Positions 30,569 to 44,500 of a DNA stretch of 64,000 nucleotides are shown here, piece by piece (within the stretch, counting starts at the first letter, position 1; the number at the start of each line of letters is the position of its first letter). The position numbers were made by a program, and so were the translations under genes. The notes beneath the pieces were generated by a model. The model worked only from the letters and a program-made list of their open reading frames with translations. It had not been told where the DNA came from and did no database searches. The stretch is from NCBI GenBank assembly GCA_964007475.1, contig OZ023274.1, forward strand, positions 7,812,001 through 7,876,000, read 5' to 3'. This stretch comes from Hybos culiciformis (lineage: Eukaryota; Arthropoda; Insecta; Diptera; Hybotidae).

Positions 30569-33362
30569 ATATTTTCACTTTGAGTGAAAATTCTGATTGT
30601 GCATTTTTTATTATTATATTTTTACTATTACTAAATACCTATATTCAATAAATTTGTATTTTTTTTTCTTAAATTTTGATTATTAGGTTTTGATTTTCAT
30701 TTTCATAATTTATTTGAATAGGGATAATTTAATTATTCTACTTACATTGGATTTTGTTTAGCAAATCATAAATATACTTAATTTGAGTTATATTTTCCAA
30801 TTTTAAGAAAAAACTAGGAAAATTTTTGTTTAGAAAATGAAAAGGTTCTGGTTTTAAAGATTATAAGTTTTTTCACACATAGAATATTTGAGGCAATAAT
30901 TTAATGTGTAAAATTTATTTATTTAAAATTAAAATGTTTGTCCCTAAAACAAGGTTTTAGGCTCGCTAAAACTAGATTTTTAGCCAGATAAAAAAAAGAT
31001 CGAATTAAACTTGACTCAGAAAAAAAAATGAAATCTGATAGTTAACGTAAGTATAGGGATCTGTTTTGACATTTTAAAAAATCTAAAATTCTAATGAAAA
31101 TATTAAATAAGATTTACTTAAATTGAATTTACGTACAAAATTAATTAACTATGTATTATAATTATATGTATTGTATATAATATATATATATTTATATATA
31201 TTTTAATTCAAGTAATGTCTTTATTTAATTTTTTTTTTGTAACTACAAAATTTTATTTTGTGCAAAGACAAAGCTACAGAAAAATATTTCAAAACTGAAA
31301 TTTTTCCATTAAATTTTAAAAATAACGATTCTTTAGATTTAAAAAAACTATATTTCTTGAACCGATGAGCAATAAGTCATGAATTATCCAATAAAAACTC
31401 CGAAAGTTTAATTTCAACTCAATTGATTCTGTATTTTAGTTACTAAATTTGTTTTGGTAATATTGTTTGACGTATTTAAGCTATTCTAAGCTTTACCTAC
31501 GTGATACCGTGTGTTCAATTCATACTTTGGATTGGAATTGGAATCATTATCCATTAAATTTAATAAAATTTTCGTAAATCATGTTGTCATTCTAAACTTT
31601 TAGTAATGATTGAAAATTTTTCTACAATAATTTTTGATTAAATGATAAATTCTACAACACACAGATTTTATTTTAATCAATTTTCTTAATATTGAAATAT
31701 AGAATTTTATTTTCATAAAAATCGTTATTACAAAATAAAAAATTCTCCTTAAAAATTATTATCTACATTATGTATGTTTGTTATGATTTTTTTTTACATT
31801 TCTTTTATTTTATTTTTTTACACAAAGATTAGACATCTAATAATTTAAATATAATTATAAATAAATTAATAATCAAAATTCAACAAGTTAATGTAAATAA
31901 AAATAGCAGCACAGAAAAACGAGTTATTATTTTATTAATTGATTGAAAATAAAATTAAAAAATATTCATTAAATTTTATAGTTTTAAATATTTACGGCGA
32001 GTGTTTTTTAAAAGAAGATTTTGTTGTATATCTTGTCTTGACTTTTTACGACTAAAAGAAGATTAAATTTAAATACTAAGATAACTTTTATAATGTTTCC
32101 CACCAAAAAAATATATAAAAAAAGGTCAGAGCCAGATTTAAAAATAAGTTAAAGGTTGTCTATTTTGGGAACAATTTTCGCGCTTTTTCGGGAGAAATGA
32201 CATTAAAAATGAATAATTAAAAAAAAATTGAAAAATACTTTTGCCGCTCTTTCTTAATTTATGTAATTTAGATATATGTATATATGAATATTTATTTATT
32301 TATTTAATTATTCATTTATTTTTGTTTTAAATTTTATAATATAGAAACCGTTTTTGTTTTATGAAAATTTTCTATTTTCATTAAAAGTAAAAATAAAAAA
32401 AAAAAATTAAAAACAATGAATAAAAAATTAGAATTTTTTTTTTTAAATTAAAAAGTAAAATCGATATTTTGTTTTTATTTGAATTATGTTGATTTTTTTT
32501 TATCTATAATTTTAATAATATTTTATATTTTTTTAATTTTATATAATTATAAAGTTAGTAGTAATAAATTTAAAAACTCCGATTTTGTGCTTACAAAAAT
32601 TTCTAACATTAAATTGCAAAAATGTACGCTATATTTATTTTGTAATATTTGTTTTTTTTTTTTTTTAATATTTAAAAATTGGTTTTTTTCAGTTTTTTTT
32701 TTCCTTAACATCTAAAAAAATTTATTTTTTATTAACTAAATATTTACTAATTGTATTTTTAATATATTTTTATTTATTTTTATTTTTTTTTTTTAATATA
32801 TAATTTTATTTTTTTTTTACATTTTTTTATAACTTTAATTTTATATATAAATTTAGAATTTTTGGTTTTTCTTTTTTCCTCTTAATTTTTTTTTTATTTA
32901 TTTATTTATTATTTTGTAATTTAATTTTATTTTTTTCTGTTTTTGTTAAATTAATATATTTCCCTAAAAAAAAAAACGATTAAAAATTATGAATAAGACA
33001 TATAAAAATAATATAAAAAAAAAATGCTTTCATATCAATTATGCTTATAATTATATTAAAAAGGTTATTATTGATAGATGAAGTATATAAATAAATATAT
33101 TTTCTGCTTTTCGTTTATTTGAGAAACATTAAATTTATGAACATTTTCAACTTAACGTCAAATATTTTCAATTACAAAAAAGGCAAAAAAAATTTTTAGT
33201 ATTGGTCAAAAATAATTATAATCGCCACCAAATTTTTGATGATGGGATATAAGGTTTATTTTAATAATTTAAGCATGTATTATCCAGATTTAATTTTTTA
33301 CATTTAACCTAGACTTTAATTTGACTTGATTGAATTGTTTGATTGTAGAATTTAGTTCTAGG

Positions 33363-33386
33363 TGAAGCCTTGCTCTGAAGGCTTCA
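33363..33386. repeat. perfect 9-base hairpin
   Basis: TGAAGCCTT and AAGGCTTCA are separated by six bases, and flanking AGG/CCT could extend the stem imperfectly. Intergenic; no function assigned. Confidence 0.6.
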
Positions 33387-36226
33387 TGTTCCTCTAGAGT
33401 GGCGATAATTTCTATCGATCGAATCCGAAGGGCTAAAGATCTACATGAAGTTTCAAATTTGTAAAAAAAAAATTGTGATTATCACGATAACTTAAGTAAT
33501 TTTTTAAGTAAAAAGTACTTTTTTACGTAAAAATTATAAATTCAATAAAATTTCATTTATAAATATTATTATTAAAGTTGCTGTATTTTCATTGTAAAAT
33601 AGAATTGTGTTTGTTGTTATGCAGCTTATTTAATTAATTTGAATCATAGCTATTGTGTTTATGTATGAATTTTTTTTTAATAAGATTTCTTATCGTGTAA
33701 TGTATAGTCACAGTCAAAATTTAAGAAAAATTTTCAATTTAAGATGAAAAATTATTTTTCACATATAGAAAACTTATCTATATACTTTAAGATAAGATAA
33801 GATAAATAAAACTCTTTTGAAAACATAATGAAAATATTGTTGTTAAATGAGATTCAACATTAATTGGAAAAAAAAATTAATAATTTGGCATATAATTTAT
33901 TAATAATTAATAATGCATATTAATAAATAATATTGTAAGAAGAATATTTTTCTTTAAAGAGAAAGAGATATTTGAAGGAAAACATAACTACAAGAATATA
34001 AATAAAGCTAATCAGTCAAAAGTAATAATAAATTTACAAATAAATAAAAATGATGAATTTTAAGATAAATTAAAAAGAAATTTTTTTATTTGGAAGCCTT
34101 TTATATGGAAATTTAATGTTGTAAAATATTTTACTTATTTTTTTTTTTTAATAAAATAGATAATAAATTATTTTTATTTAATTTTGAGTTAAAAAACATT
34201 ATTTTTTTTTTGTTTTTACATAATTTTTTTTTTGTTTTTAATTTTAACTCTATGTCTAAGTTTAAATAATAATAACCTTTTTTTTTTGTCTAGTTTTATT
34301 TTGTTCAATATATAACTTACATTTTTATTTTATTTAATTTTATATGTAGTTTTTTTTTGTTTTTATTTTATAATATTGATAATTTTTTTTTTTTTTAACA
34401 TCTTATTTCTATACTTAATTGTTTACTATTCATCCTATAACTTAATAAAAATTTATTTTTTCATTAAAAATATTTTTTGTCTTTTTTTTTTCAAATAATT
34501 ATTTTAATATTATATATATTTATAGTTTATTTACATAATGTAAGTATGTTATTATTATTATTTTAAATATTATTTTTTTTTAATAAACAGTACATACAAC
34601 AATTTTTATTTTTTAATTTTTTTTTTTTTTGGTTTTATTTTTTTAGGTCTATAATTATAATAAAAATTTTAAATTAGGCTAAATAAATTTTATTTTCTAT
34701 TTCACTTTTGTTTTTTTTTTTTTAATTAAATTTAAATTTCTTGGAAATATTTATATTAACTATATTATAATTTAATTATTTTTATAATAATAATCTCGTT
34801 AAATTTTTTGTTGTTATGAGTTCTTGTTTTTATTTGTTCCTAAAATTAAAAATAAAAAAAAAAAAAAATATTTTATTAAAAAAAATTTATTCTTATGATT
34901 TAATAATTTATCTAAGCTTAAAATATAAATCACTTTATTTTCTTTTTCAATATTTATACATTATACATAAAATTTAATCGTTAATCCGTGATAATATTTG
35001 AAACTAGATTTTTTGTTTTTTTTTTTTTTTTAATAATATTCATTTTGGTATCGAAAGAATTATTTTCCCTAGCTTTTTTATTTGTATTTTATGTTTATGT
35101 TGTTATGATTTAATATTTTATTCTCAATTTTTTGGTTCAAAGAATATTTTGTTTTTTTTTTTTAAATTGATAGGAAGGGTGAACGTTTTGGAAGATTTTG
35201 TAATTTTTGAATATTAATTAAATTTATATAAATTTTTTTTATTTAAATCGTTGTGATTTAACATTGAATTTTTGCAAAAAAAAAATATAAAATTTAATAA
35301 TGCAACAAATTTAAGCATTAAAGATTTGTCTTTTTTTTTTTTGGCAACACGGAGGCTGACTAAAATTTAAAAAAGGACAAGATGTAAGTATTTTAATAAA
35401 TATATGTATTATATTGTTGTTAAATTATACATTGAAATGCAGTGGATTTAATTTTTTCTGTAATTAATTTAACTAAAAATAATAAAAGTTTTAAATATTA
35501 TTAAACCTCATGCGGAAAAAATCTGGAATCTAGTTAATTTTTATTTGTCCTTATAATTAAGGGCTGACACGTTATGCATTTTAAAATTTATAATTGTAAT
35601 GAAAGAAAAAGGGGAAAAACCGTAAGAAATGTAAAAATAAATAAAATTGTAGAATAATAAACCATCTTTCTTAGATTAAAATAACGATTACAATTCAAAA
35701 AAAAAAAAATATCTTATCCTCCGATTAGTTCTTAAAATTTACTAATTTATGCCATAGTTATTCACAATGCATTTTCACCTCATTAAAGGAAAACTTTCAA
35801 ATGCATTGTGCTACATATTATATTAAAAGAACTAAAATTTTTCGGCATACAATAAATTTTTTCTCAATTTAAAGTAACTTTAGAAAACAAAAACTACATT
35901 GGTTCCCTTTTATTTTTAATTAACTTTAAAATTATTTATAAGTCTATCTTAGACGTAAGCTTAAAATTTGGCACTTTATAACGAGATGTTGCTAATATAT
36001 AAAGAATTAAAGTATAAAAGGTCCGCTTGTTCATTTCATAACATCCACATAACTGCAAAACCAGAAACTAAAGATTTCATCAAAATCTTAAATAAATATC
36101 TATGACTATTCTTTGAGACAACACCGTCATGTGCACATTTGGACCTAAATTTGTTGCACATTATTATTCAAGTAACTAATTTTTTGTATATTTTTTATAT
36201 GTGTGTTTTTTTTTTTGTAAAAAAAA

Positions 36227-38514
36227 TTATTTTTTCCGTAAATAATCAGCGTATTTGCGTGCACGTTTTCGAACTCTTTTGAAAGCACTTCCAATTTTAA
36301 AATTAGCTGGAGATGTGATTCTTCGATGACGATAATGATGGCAGTTGTTATTGAAATTATGAACTGATGATTGATTTGATGATTCACCGCCATGTTGTTG
36401 TGAATAATGATAATACATTAAGTTGTGATCAGAGCCTGCAATATTCTCCAATGATTGTGGCTGATGGTATTGATTATTTGACGATTGAGGAATTTCATCA
36501 ATTCCCAATGGTTTATCAAATATTGAATTTACTGACATATTTGCACAATCATATGATGATGAGGATAAATATGTAGCACCTGGTCCAGAGCTTGAACTAC
36601 CTTCATTATCACGCGAAGTATTTATGAATTTAACTTCGTGTGTATCATTATCCAAATATGAATTAAATATTATATTTATGTTATTTGAACTTGATGATAA
36701 ATTGATATTAGTAGGTGATAATGCATTCGCGGAGTTTTCATGATTTTGATTCATTAAATTTGTTTCTTTAATGGAATTTCTTCGTGAATCTAATAATGTT
36801 GTGATCGTTGTTGATGAATTATTATTGGTTGTCGAGCCAGAAAAATTATTTTTGTATTGGAACTCTAATGTATTGGCAGGTTGGAATGGCTTACTATTAT
36901 TTAAAATTTCACCATTTTTAGAATTTTTTGCTAAATAGCCACAAATGTCTTCACTTGTTATTTGCAAATCTTGATCTAAATATTCATTGCATTGCAAATA
37001 ATTATTTGTGCAACAATTATTAAATGCCTCACCTTCTTGATGAAAATGAACAGTTGTTGATTCTTCACAGCTAACACCAGATCCATTGGTACAATCACCA
37101 TTACAGTGTCCTCGATTTTTGGAACGATGATGGGCGCTTCGATGTTTATCTGATGATCTCTTATCCCCATTTTTCTTTTCAGCTCCTCGCTTTTCGCTTC
37201 CGTTCCGCTTATCGCCATTTCTTTTTTCTTCCTTTGATTTTGATTTTCGATCATCTCGCAAATCGTATTCTGATGGAGTCTTGTCTGCTAAAAAGCTCCA
37301 TCTTATTGGAGACGGTGAACAAGCGGCGTATTCTGGCAGATCTTTTTGAAGTTCCACATCATCTTTTGATTGGTGTTCGATTGTAACTTTGGAGGGTGAT
37401 ACAATTATTTTCCCACTTCCGTTTCTTTGTTTCTCAAAGAGCGATGTGAGCGAACCAAATTGGCTATCTGGATTGCTCGTATTTAAACCCCTAAGCGAGA
37501 TCGAACTGTATGATGCTTGTCTTTGATGTTGTTGTCTCTGTTTGCGCCGCATTGCTATTGTTGCAGATTTCATTGAGTTATTACGACTGAGTGATGATCT
37601 TGATCCATATAAGCTAGTGGAATCGGTGTGATAACAATAGTCTGATGATGTACAGCAGGATGACGGACGTCGATTATTCGTACCATACAGATCTTCTGCA
37701 AAATATTGAGCAAGTTCTGTGCGTGACGTACCACCGCAACAAGGTTTTCGTACTAAAATTTCTTGAACTTCATGATCAGGGCAGGATGAATCGTGGCATG
37801 TATTGACGGACGTTGAAGAAATATCTGTTGCTGAACGATGTCGTCTTGGACAACTTATTTCATGGTATTTTCTATTATGATTACCATGACCATGACCATA
37901 GTGTCGTGATACGCGACGTCTTTGATGACTATGACCATGTGAATGTGAATGTTTGTTATTGCTACTGCTACTTTCATGTTTGCTGCTGCTTTGAAGTGTT
38001 GACGACTGATGTGGTTGTTGATGCGATTGATGTGGAGATGAATGCCTGCTACTGGCATGACTACCACGGCTGCCATGACTACCATGACTACCTCGACTAC
38101 CGTGACTACCCCTACTCCCATGACTACCGTGACTATGATGACTGTGAATACTGTGATGAGGGGATTGATGGTGGTAGTGCCTTGATTTTGATGAGCGATG
38201 TGAAATATCATCATCATCATCATCATCATCATCTTCGTGTCGTTGATAATGATGATCTTTTTCAAAGCAATGTGAATGTTTTCTGCGGTGCTTTTGGTGC
38301 TGCGGCGGTGTAGAGCTTTGTTCTTGTTGCGAGTGCTGTTGTTCAATTGAATGTAAACTAACTGTTTCAGGAGGCGAGGCGTTCTTCAGTCAAGGCCCGC
38401 TGTTCTGGCAGGCAGGTACTTGCTGACGAAGGTGATGGGGCACAGAGACTATGTTCCGGCCCTGATGTGAATGTTGTGTACCGTGGCCGGATCCGGAACA
38501 ACGTTCTGAAGCAG
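36227..38514 (-). CDS. Glut1: Glut1 last exon of the long branch, with in-frame UGA at 38392-38390
   Basis: Acceptor TCAATGCAG|CTGCTT; with the G from exon 11 it reads [14 protein letters not shown] to ACQNSGP, then UGA followed by C. The same frame stays open for 720 codons: [20 protein letters not shown], nine Asp, a His/Ser/Gly-rich region with many SHG units, a Cys-containing region ([21 protein letters not shown]), Ser/Asn-rich sequence, and a basic end, [18 protein letters not shown], then TAA at 36229-36227. The continuation is coding-like throughout. It could be made by UGA readthrough, or from an in-frame alternative acceptor (GAAACAG|TTAGTT, exon from 38361) that skips the stop. Function of the tail is unknown; a cytoplasmic location follows from helix 12. 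Confidence 0.88.
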
Positions 38515-41500
38515 CTGCATTGATTTATTTATTTCATTTTTTTTTTTTTTTTGAAAGAAAAGAAAATTTTTAGTTATTAGTTATAAAATATAAATTTGAC
38601 ATGTGTATTAAAAGTTAAACAAAATGATTCAAAAGAAAATAAAATTCAAGAGAGGAAAGTACAAAAATATTTTCAATTTATAATATTTGTAATTAATATT
38701 ATTTCTTCTCCAATTTTCAAAGCAGGAATTTTTTTTAGAACTTTTATTATTTTAATTAAATCAATTTGTTTAACTTTTTTTCTTCTGTTAATTTTTAAAA
38801 GAAAAAAAATAATTTTTTCAGTATACCTAACAAAATTTTTAAAATAGCATGCAACAAGAAAATATTTTCAACATTTTCGTAGAACAATAAATATATCATG
38901 CGACAAATTTCTGCTATAATATTTAGACGATACATGCATTTTCCATGCGCAAGGGTTAAATACATACATATATGAGAAATCCGAAGCAACATGAAGTTAT
39001 TATGTTAAAATTTTTTTATTTTTTTTTTTTCAAATCTTAATTTAGTTTTTTGAAATTAAAATTTTAAATTCTATACGTTTTTTTTTTCAAATTAAATTTT
39101 AGTTTCATATTTTTCGAATGGTTTATTGTAAGTTTTCGAAAAAATAATATTTATTATTTAAATATGATTAAAAAATGTACTTATTACTTTTTTTTGTTTT
39201 TTCTAAAAATTAATTTATTTTTAATATAAATTATGATGATATGTTGAAACTTTCTAATGCGCTTATGTGTAGAAATATGAAATTTGCAGTTCATTCTGTC
39301 GTATTTTGTTTTTTGCTGCATTTAATAATTTCATTATTTCTGTATAATTTTCTTTTTGAAAAAGCTATAATTTAGTTTAATTAGTTATAATGTTAAATAA
39401 AAAAAAATAAATTCAGTTGTAGAAAATATTTTATAAATTAAGACCAAAGCATTATTATGGGCCTTTGTTAGGTTGTACATTTTTTGTTTTTATATACCCC
39501 TGAAATATTTAAGTTAAAAAATCTGTTTTTTTACATTATAATTTTTTTTTTTTTTTGAATTTTTTAAATTATAGATTTCTTTTTTAATTTATAGCTTGTT
39601 TTGCAGAAGAAGTCTAAAACGTTTAGGACTCATCATAATGATTCACTTTATACTTATCATTTGATTACAAATGTGGATCATTCTGATGAGTTATGACTAT
39701 GAGTTCTAAATTTGATATTAGGACGAAACATAATTGAAAAATATTTCAACAATTGTAAGTAAAAAATATTCTTTTAAAATAATAAAAACTATAGAATTTC
39801 ATAAATTTCTTGTTTGAATAAAATACTTAATAATTGCATTCGGGCAGTGGAGGATTTATAAATATGCAAAAATTGGCGGCAATACATATTAAATTCATTA
39901 TTTCATTTTATTTATTTATAATTTTTTTCTCAGCTTATTCATAAATTATAAAATATCATTATCTTATTTAAAATCTTAAAAATCTTATTTGATACAATTG
40001 TTGTCTATAATTATTTCTAATAATTGACGCCCATTATTATTCCAAAATATAGTTATTTAAATAATTTTTTTCATAATTATAAATGGCGCCCAATGATATT
40101 GACAATGGCGATCAACGTAATAATAATGGCGATCAACGTAATATTAATGGCGCTTAACAAAATAACTGTTTTTTTTGTATCAATTATTTTAAAATAAAAA
40201 AGAAATCTATAAAATTAATTACATCTAATTATTATTTTTTAAATAAATTTCCAATATTATATTTCTGGATACTTTTTTTTTTAAATCGATAATTTATTCT
40301 AAGTAAGAAAAAAAATATATTTAAGATAATACAAAAAAATTGTTGTGATGTAATAAACGGTGTTTAATCTCTCCTAAAATTTATTTTTTAATTTCTTCAA
40401 CACTTATTCATTAGTTATTTTTTGAAGAAAATTTTTTTTAGTATTTTTTCTTTCAAATTACTTTTACTAAAAATTTTGTACATTTTTAAGAAAAAAAATC
40501 TACATATTTTGAGTTAGTGATTTAAATTTTTACTTCTCGGATTATAAACAGTACAATTTTTGGGTTAGGTACATTTAACTGTAATATCATGTAACGGTAA
40601 ATATATTTGACTGTAAAATACATTTGACTGTAAGATACATTTGACTGTAAATACATATTCGACTTTTATTCTATTTAAATGAATTTTTTTGATTGAACTC
40701 GACGTTACAGAGTCAAACAAAAATAAAATCAAAAGTCATGACGGTCAAATGGATTTAAAGTAAAATGGATTTACAATGTACCACTCCCACTATTATTTTT
40801 TTTTGTACAAAATAATGTGTTTTTGTGTGCAGGATAAAGAAGAAAAAAAAAAGTATTTTTATTCTAGATATAGGTATATAATTATGTTGGAGAAAATTTC
40901 ATTGTTGTTGATGTTGTTTTTTTTTTGTTTTATTAATTTTTTTTTCTTTATTTTATTTTTATACCTTGAGAACAAATTCTCCCATGCGCTGAGTGTCTTC
41001 TAAAACTATCACGCTGATATGAATAAGAAGCCGAAGATGACATACATTTTCTTCGTGTAGGAACTGGAGTTTGACTATTTGTACCATAATTAACGTAACG
41101 ACATGAAGCTGTCGGTGTTTGTTGTTGTAATTGTTGTTGTTGTTGTTGTTGTAATTGTTGTTGTTGCATTAATTGTTGTTGTTGTTGTTGCAATTGTGAT
41201 GTTAAAAAAGGAAAATAATACTTTGAAGTTGGACTCAATAAATTTGTTTCATCAGTAGTCAATGGAATTTCACCATCATTCATTAATGGATTCACCGTAT
41301 TATATGAACCCATCCCTTCAAGCATTAATGAGAATGAAGTTGTTCCGAATACTTTTTTTTTTTATTTTGTAATTTTTTTTTGTTTATAATATTGATTAAA
41401 AATTTCCGAATTTTGAATTTATATTTGCCAATTTTGATATTGTTGTTTTTTTTTTTATAATAATACCAACAATAAAATTTAGTTTAGTTTAGTTTTATTT

Positions 41501-44500
41501 TTTAATTCCAAAAATTTTATTTTGTTAATTTTGTAGTTGAAATTTTTAATTTTTAAAACATTTTGAAATTTAATTTTTTCATCCAAAAGAAAAATTAAAT
41601 TTATGCGAATTTTTTATTTATTTAATTAATTTTATTTTTTTTTTTTCAATTAAATTAAAAGAAAAGCAATAAATAATAATATTAATTAGGTTAATTTAGA
41701 ATAATAGATAACTAGTTTTTTTTTAAATTAATTAAAAATTAAAAATAAATTTTAACATCTAAATTTTGCAAACTAAACTATAACTATTTTTGTTTTGATT
41801 TTTACAAATTTACAAATTTTTTAGTTAAACGTAAAAAAAAAAAATATATTGAACTTACGGTAAATTATTAAATGGATATAAAACATTACACACATACACA
41901 CATAAAAAACAACAAAGTTTGTAAACAAATCGTATTTCCTTCGCAGATAATACGATATTTTGTGGTTAATCAAGCTATAAATTTGCTTATATATTTTTTA
42001 TTTTAAACAATTAATTTTATTAAAAAACTATTTAATTTATTTATTACTATTTTATTTTTTTTAAATAAAAACTAAAAATTAGAATTAAAAAATTGTATAT
42101 TTGATTGAAAGAATAATGAGTGAGTTTATATGACTGAATTTTTTTTTGGTATGTAAGTGTAATAAAATAAGAATTTGAGGTTATGTTTTTGAAAAGCTGA
42201 ATACAGACGTTAAAAAAAAAGTAGTCAGTAATCGTTATCCATAAATATAAAGGTATAAGCGCATTTCTAAATCCTTTATATTAACTTGGTCGCATTGATG
42301 AATTGATTGATTGTCCCGGAGTAAAAATTGACCCACTTTGTCATCTGATTGAAATGAAATTATGCGAATCGAATCTCAGTGGGTGATAATGCATCCGATT
42401 TTCAGGATTTTAAAGGCCGTTTTAGTTAAAAAGTTAAAAAAATTTAAATATTTTACGCAATATCAAATGTTGCGCAACATTCTATAGCAGCGCCTGCCAA
42501 TATGACACTAAGGTATAAAATAAATCTGAGATCGATGAGTTTTTCCTTTAAAATTTTGGATTCGTATTCGTACCTGTGTGTACGAAACTTTTTATACTAT
42601 TTTTAATTTGTCAAAAAAATTTTTATTAAATTAAACATTTGGATTTATGTTTATTTTAACTTCTAATTTTAAATTATATTGCATAAAACTATGAGTATAT
42701 TTTAAGACTAAGTATCAATAAAAAAATGTTTAATTGGCAAAGCAAACCAAATATGCTGATTGCTACAGGTGTTTTTTTAATTTTTTCTTCAATAACATAT
42801 TATAGTAATCTGTTTGTAATTTAATAGCAAAATTAATAGTCCCTATTATTGCCATGGTATCGGATTTCATAAATTAAATTAAAAGCAAAACCTAATAAAA
42901 GCAATTCCTGGTGAAACTTACTAATCTTTGAAGGATGGCATAAATCAAAATTGAGCGCTAAGTACAACTTGGTTTATTAAAAAAATGAAAACTCTTCCTA
43001 TTATCCTATAGTTATATACTATTAACTATAGTTAGACAGATAATATTTTGATCAACCATGATTATATTATTTACTTGTTTCAGTGTTACAGATCAATTTA
43101 TTCATTTAATTTCTGATTATAGTATTTAAAATAAAAGTTTCTAAAAATCGCTCATTAATTATTAATTTTTAAAAACAGAATTTTCATTTTCTTATTCATT
43201 TAAGAAAATTTTATTTAAATTGTGCAAAGATTTCGTTCGTTGTGATAAAATATATTTGCGGTCATATTGTGTTATGATGTGAGTAAATTTTTGTTTCTTT
43301 TTGAATGTTCTTTGAATTTTTGTAGTGTTTTGAAATTTATTTTTTTGGGTACCTATTTAGTATAGTATTATCAAAATAGGTACTAAATAAATTAGATATT
43401 AAGATTATGATTAAAGCTAAAATGTTAAGAAACTTCCCATGTCATATATTGAGTATAGAATATAATGTACAATTGTACATTATGTACATATTATATAAAA
43501 ATTAAGATAATAAATAATATCGGCCAATTAATAACGCAAGCAAATTTTGTTGCATAATTAACTAAAAATTTCTAACTAGGTATATAGAGAATTTCATAAA
43601 ATTTTTTTGATATTTTAATTTTAATTTTTTAGTTTATTTGAAAATGTCCTTACAGATACCTAATACAATACTACTTTTTGATGGATTACAGTCAGAAACT
43701 CTGTTGTATTTAATTTAAAATTTTTTTTAATTCTGATAAAAATATCTACATTTCTTTTAATTAAAACCGGAAAATAATAACAGAATTATATTAAAAATGT
43801 AAAATATCAAAAAAAAATTCTGAATACACTCAATATTTTAAAATAATTTATGAAACTTATAATAGTGTATCATGCTTGCACTCAGAACAATTCGTTTATC
43901 ATTCTCTGTATCTAAAAAAAGTTTCTATTGAGTAGTCAGAGATTCGAAAATGCTCCTGATTTGACTTTGAATAATGTTATAATGTGAAACATATCTTTTT
44001 AATTACTTTTTTGAATTGTGTTTTGATTAGCAATTTTTTTTTGTCAAATTGCCAGAAATAGAATACAGAAAAACAAATAAAAGTTTTATTTGCTTTTTAT
44101 AGGTACGAATGGCAGTCGTAAATGTGAAATTGTTTTTAAGTGCGAGCATGATCTTATATACACATATGAAAAGTAAAGTTTTGTGTTTGTTATTTAGTGT
44201 TCATCAACAAATCCCTTTCTTTCTGTATTTCTCATGTATACAGACTTTTTCGATATATTCGTATTTTAGCTCAATATTTTGAATTAACAATGAAAAACAT
44301 AATACTAATTATATTGAAATTACATCCACATTTTTGGATTTGTGTTTGAACAATTAATTTGTTTTATTCCCTAAAACATCAATACTCAATATTGGAACTA
44401 TTATTAAACTAATTGTAATTTCCGCAATGATAATTTACATTATCATCGAAGCTTCAAAGTTCAAATACAATATAATGTTTATATACAATATATAGAGAAT

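Larger units (their letters stand above)
24955..36226. other. AT-rich intergenic region between the convergent CCDC102A-like and Glut1 genes
   Basis: About 11 kb that includes both 3' UTRs. It is made of long T and A runs, a TA microsatellite (28568-28592), the TTA-flanked element (26776-26926), the 30082-30568 element and a hairpin at 33363-33386. The only open frame whose composition stands out is 27700-27960. Confidence 0.8.

Noticed and set aside
33405..33430. GATCGAATCCG resembling a tRNA T-loop
   Set aside because: No acceptor stem or A box; only the nearby 9-base hairpin is real.
37813..38346. Two long frames, plus strand (Asp/Tyr/His-rich) and minus strand (Met/Val-rich)
   Set aside because: Both are alternative frames of the His/Ser/Gly repeat region of Glut1; the frame fixed by splicing is a third one.
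38390..38392. UGA read as selenocysteine
   Set aside because: Glucose transporters are not selenoproteins and no conserved Cys is known at this position; UGA-C readthrough or splicing is simpler.
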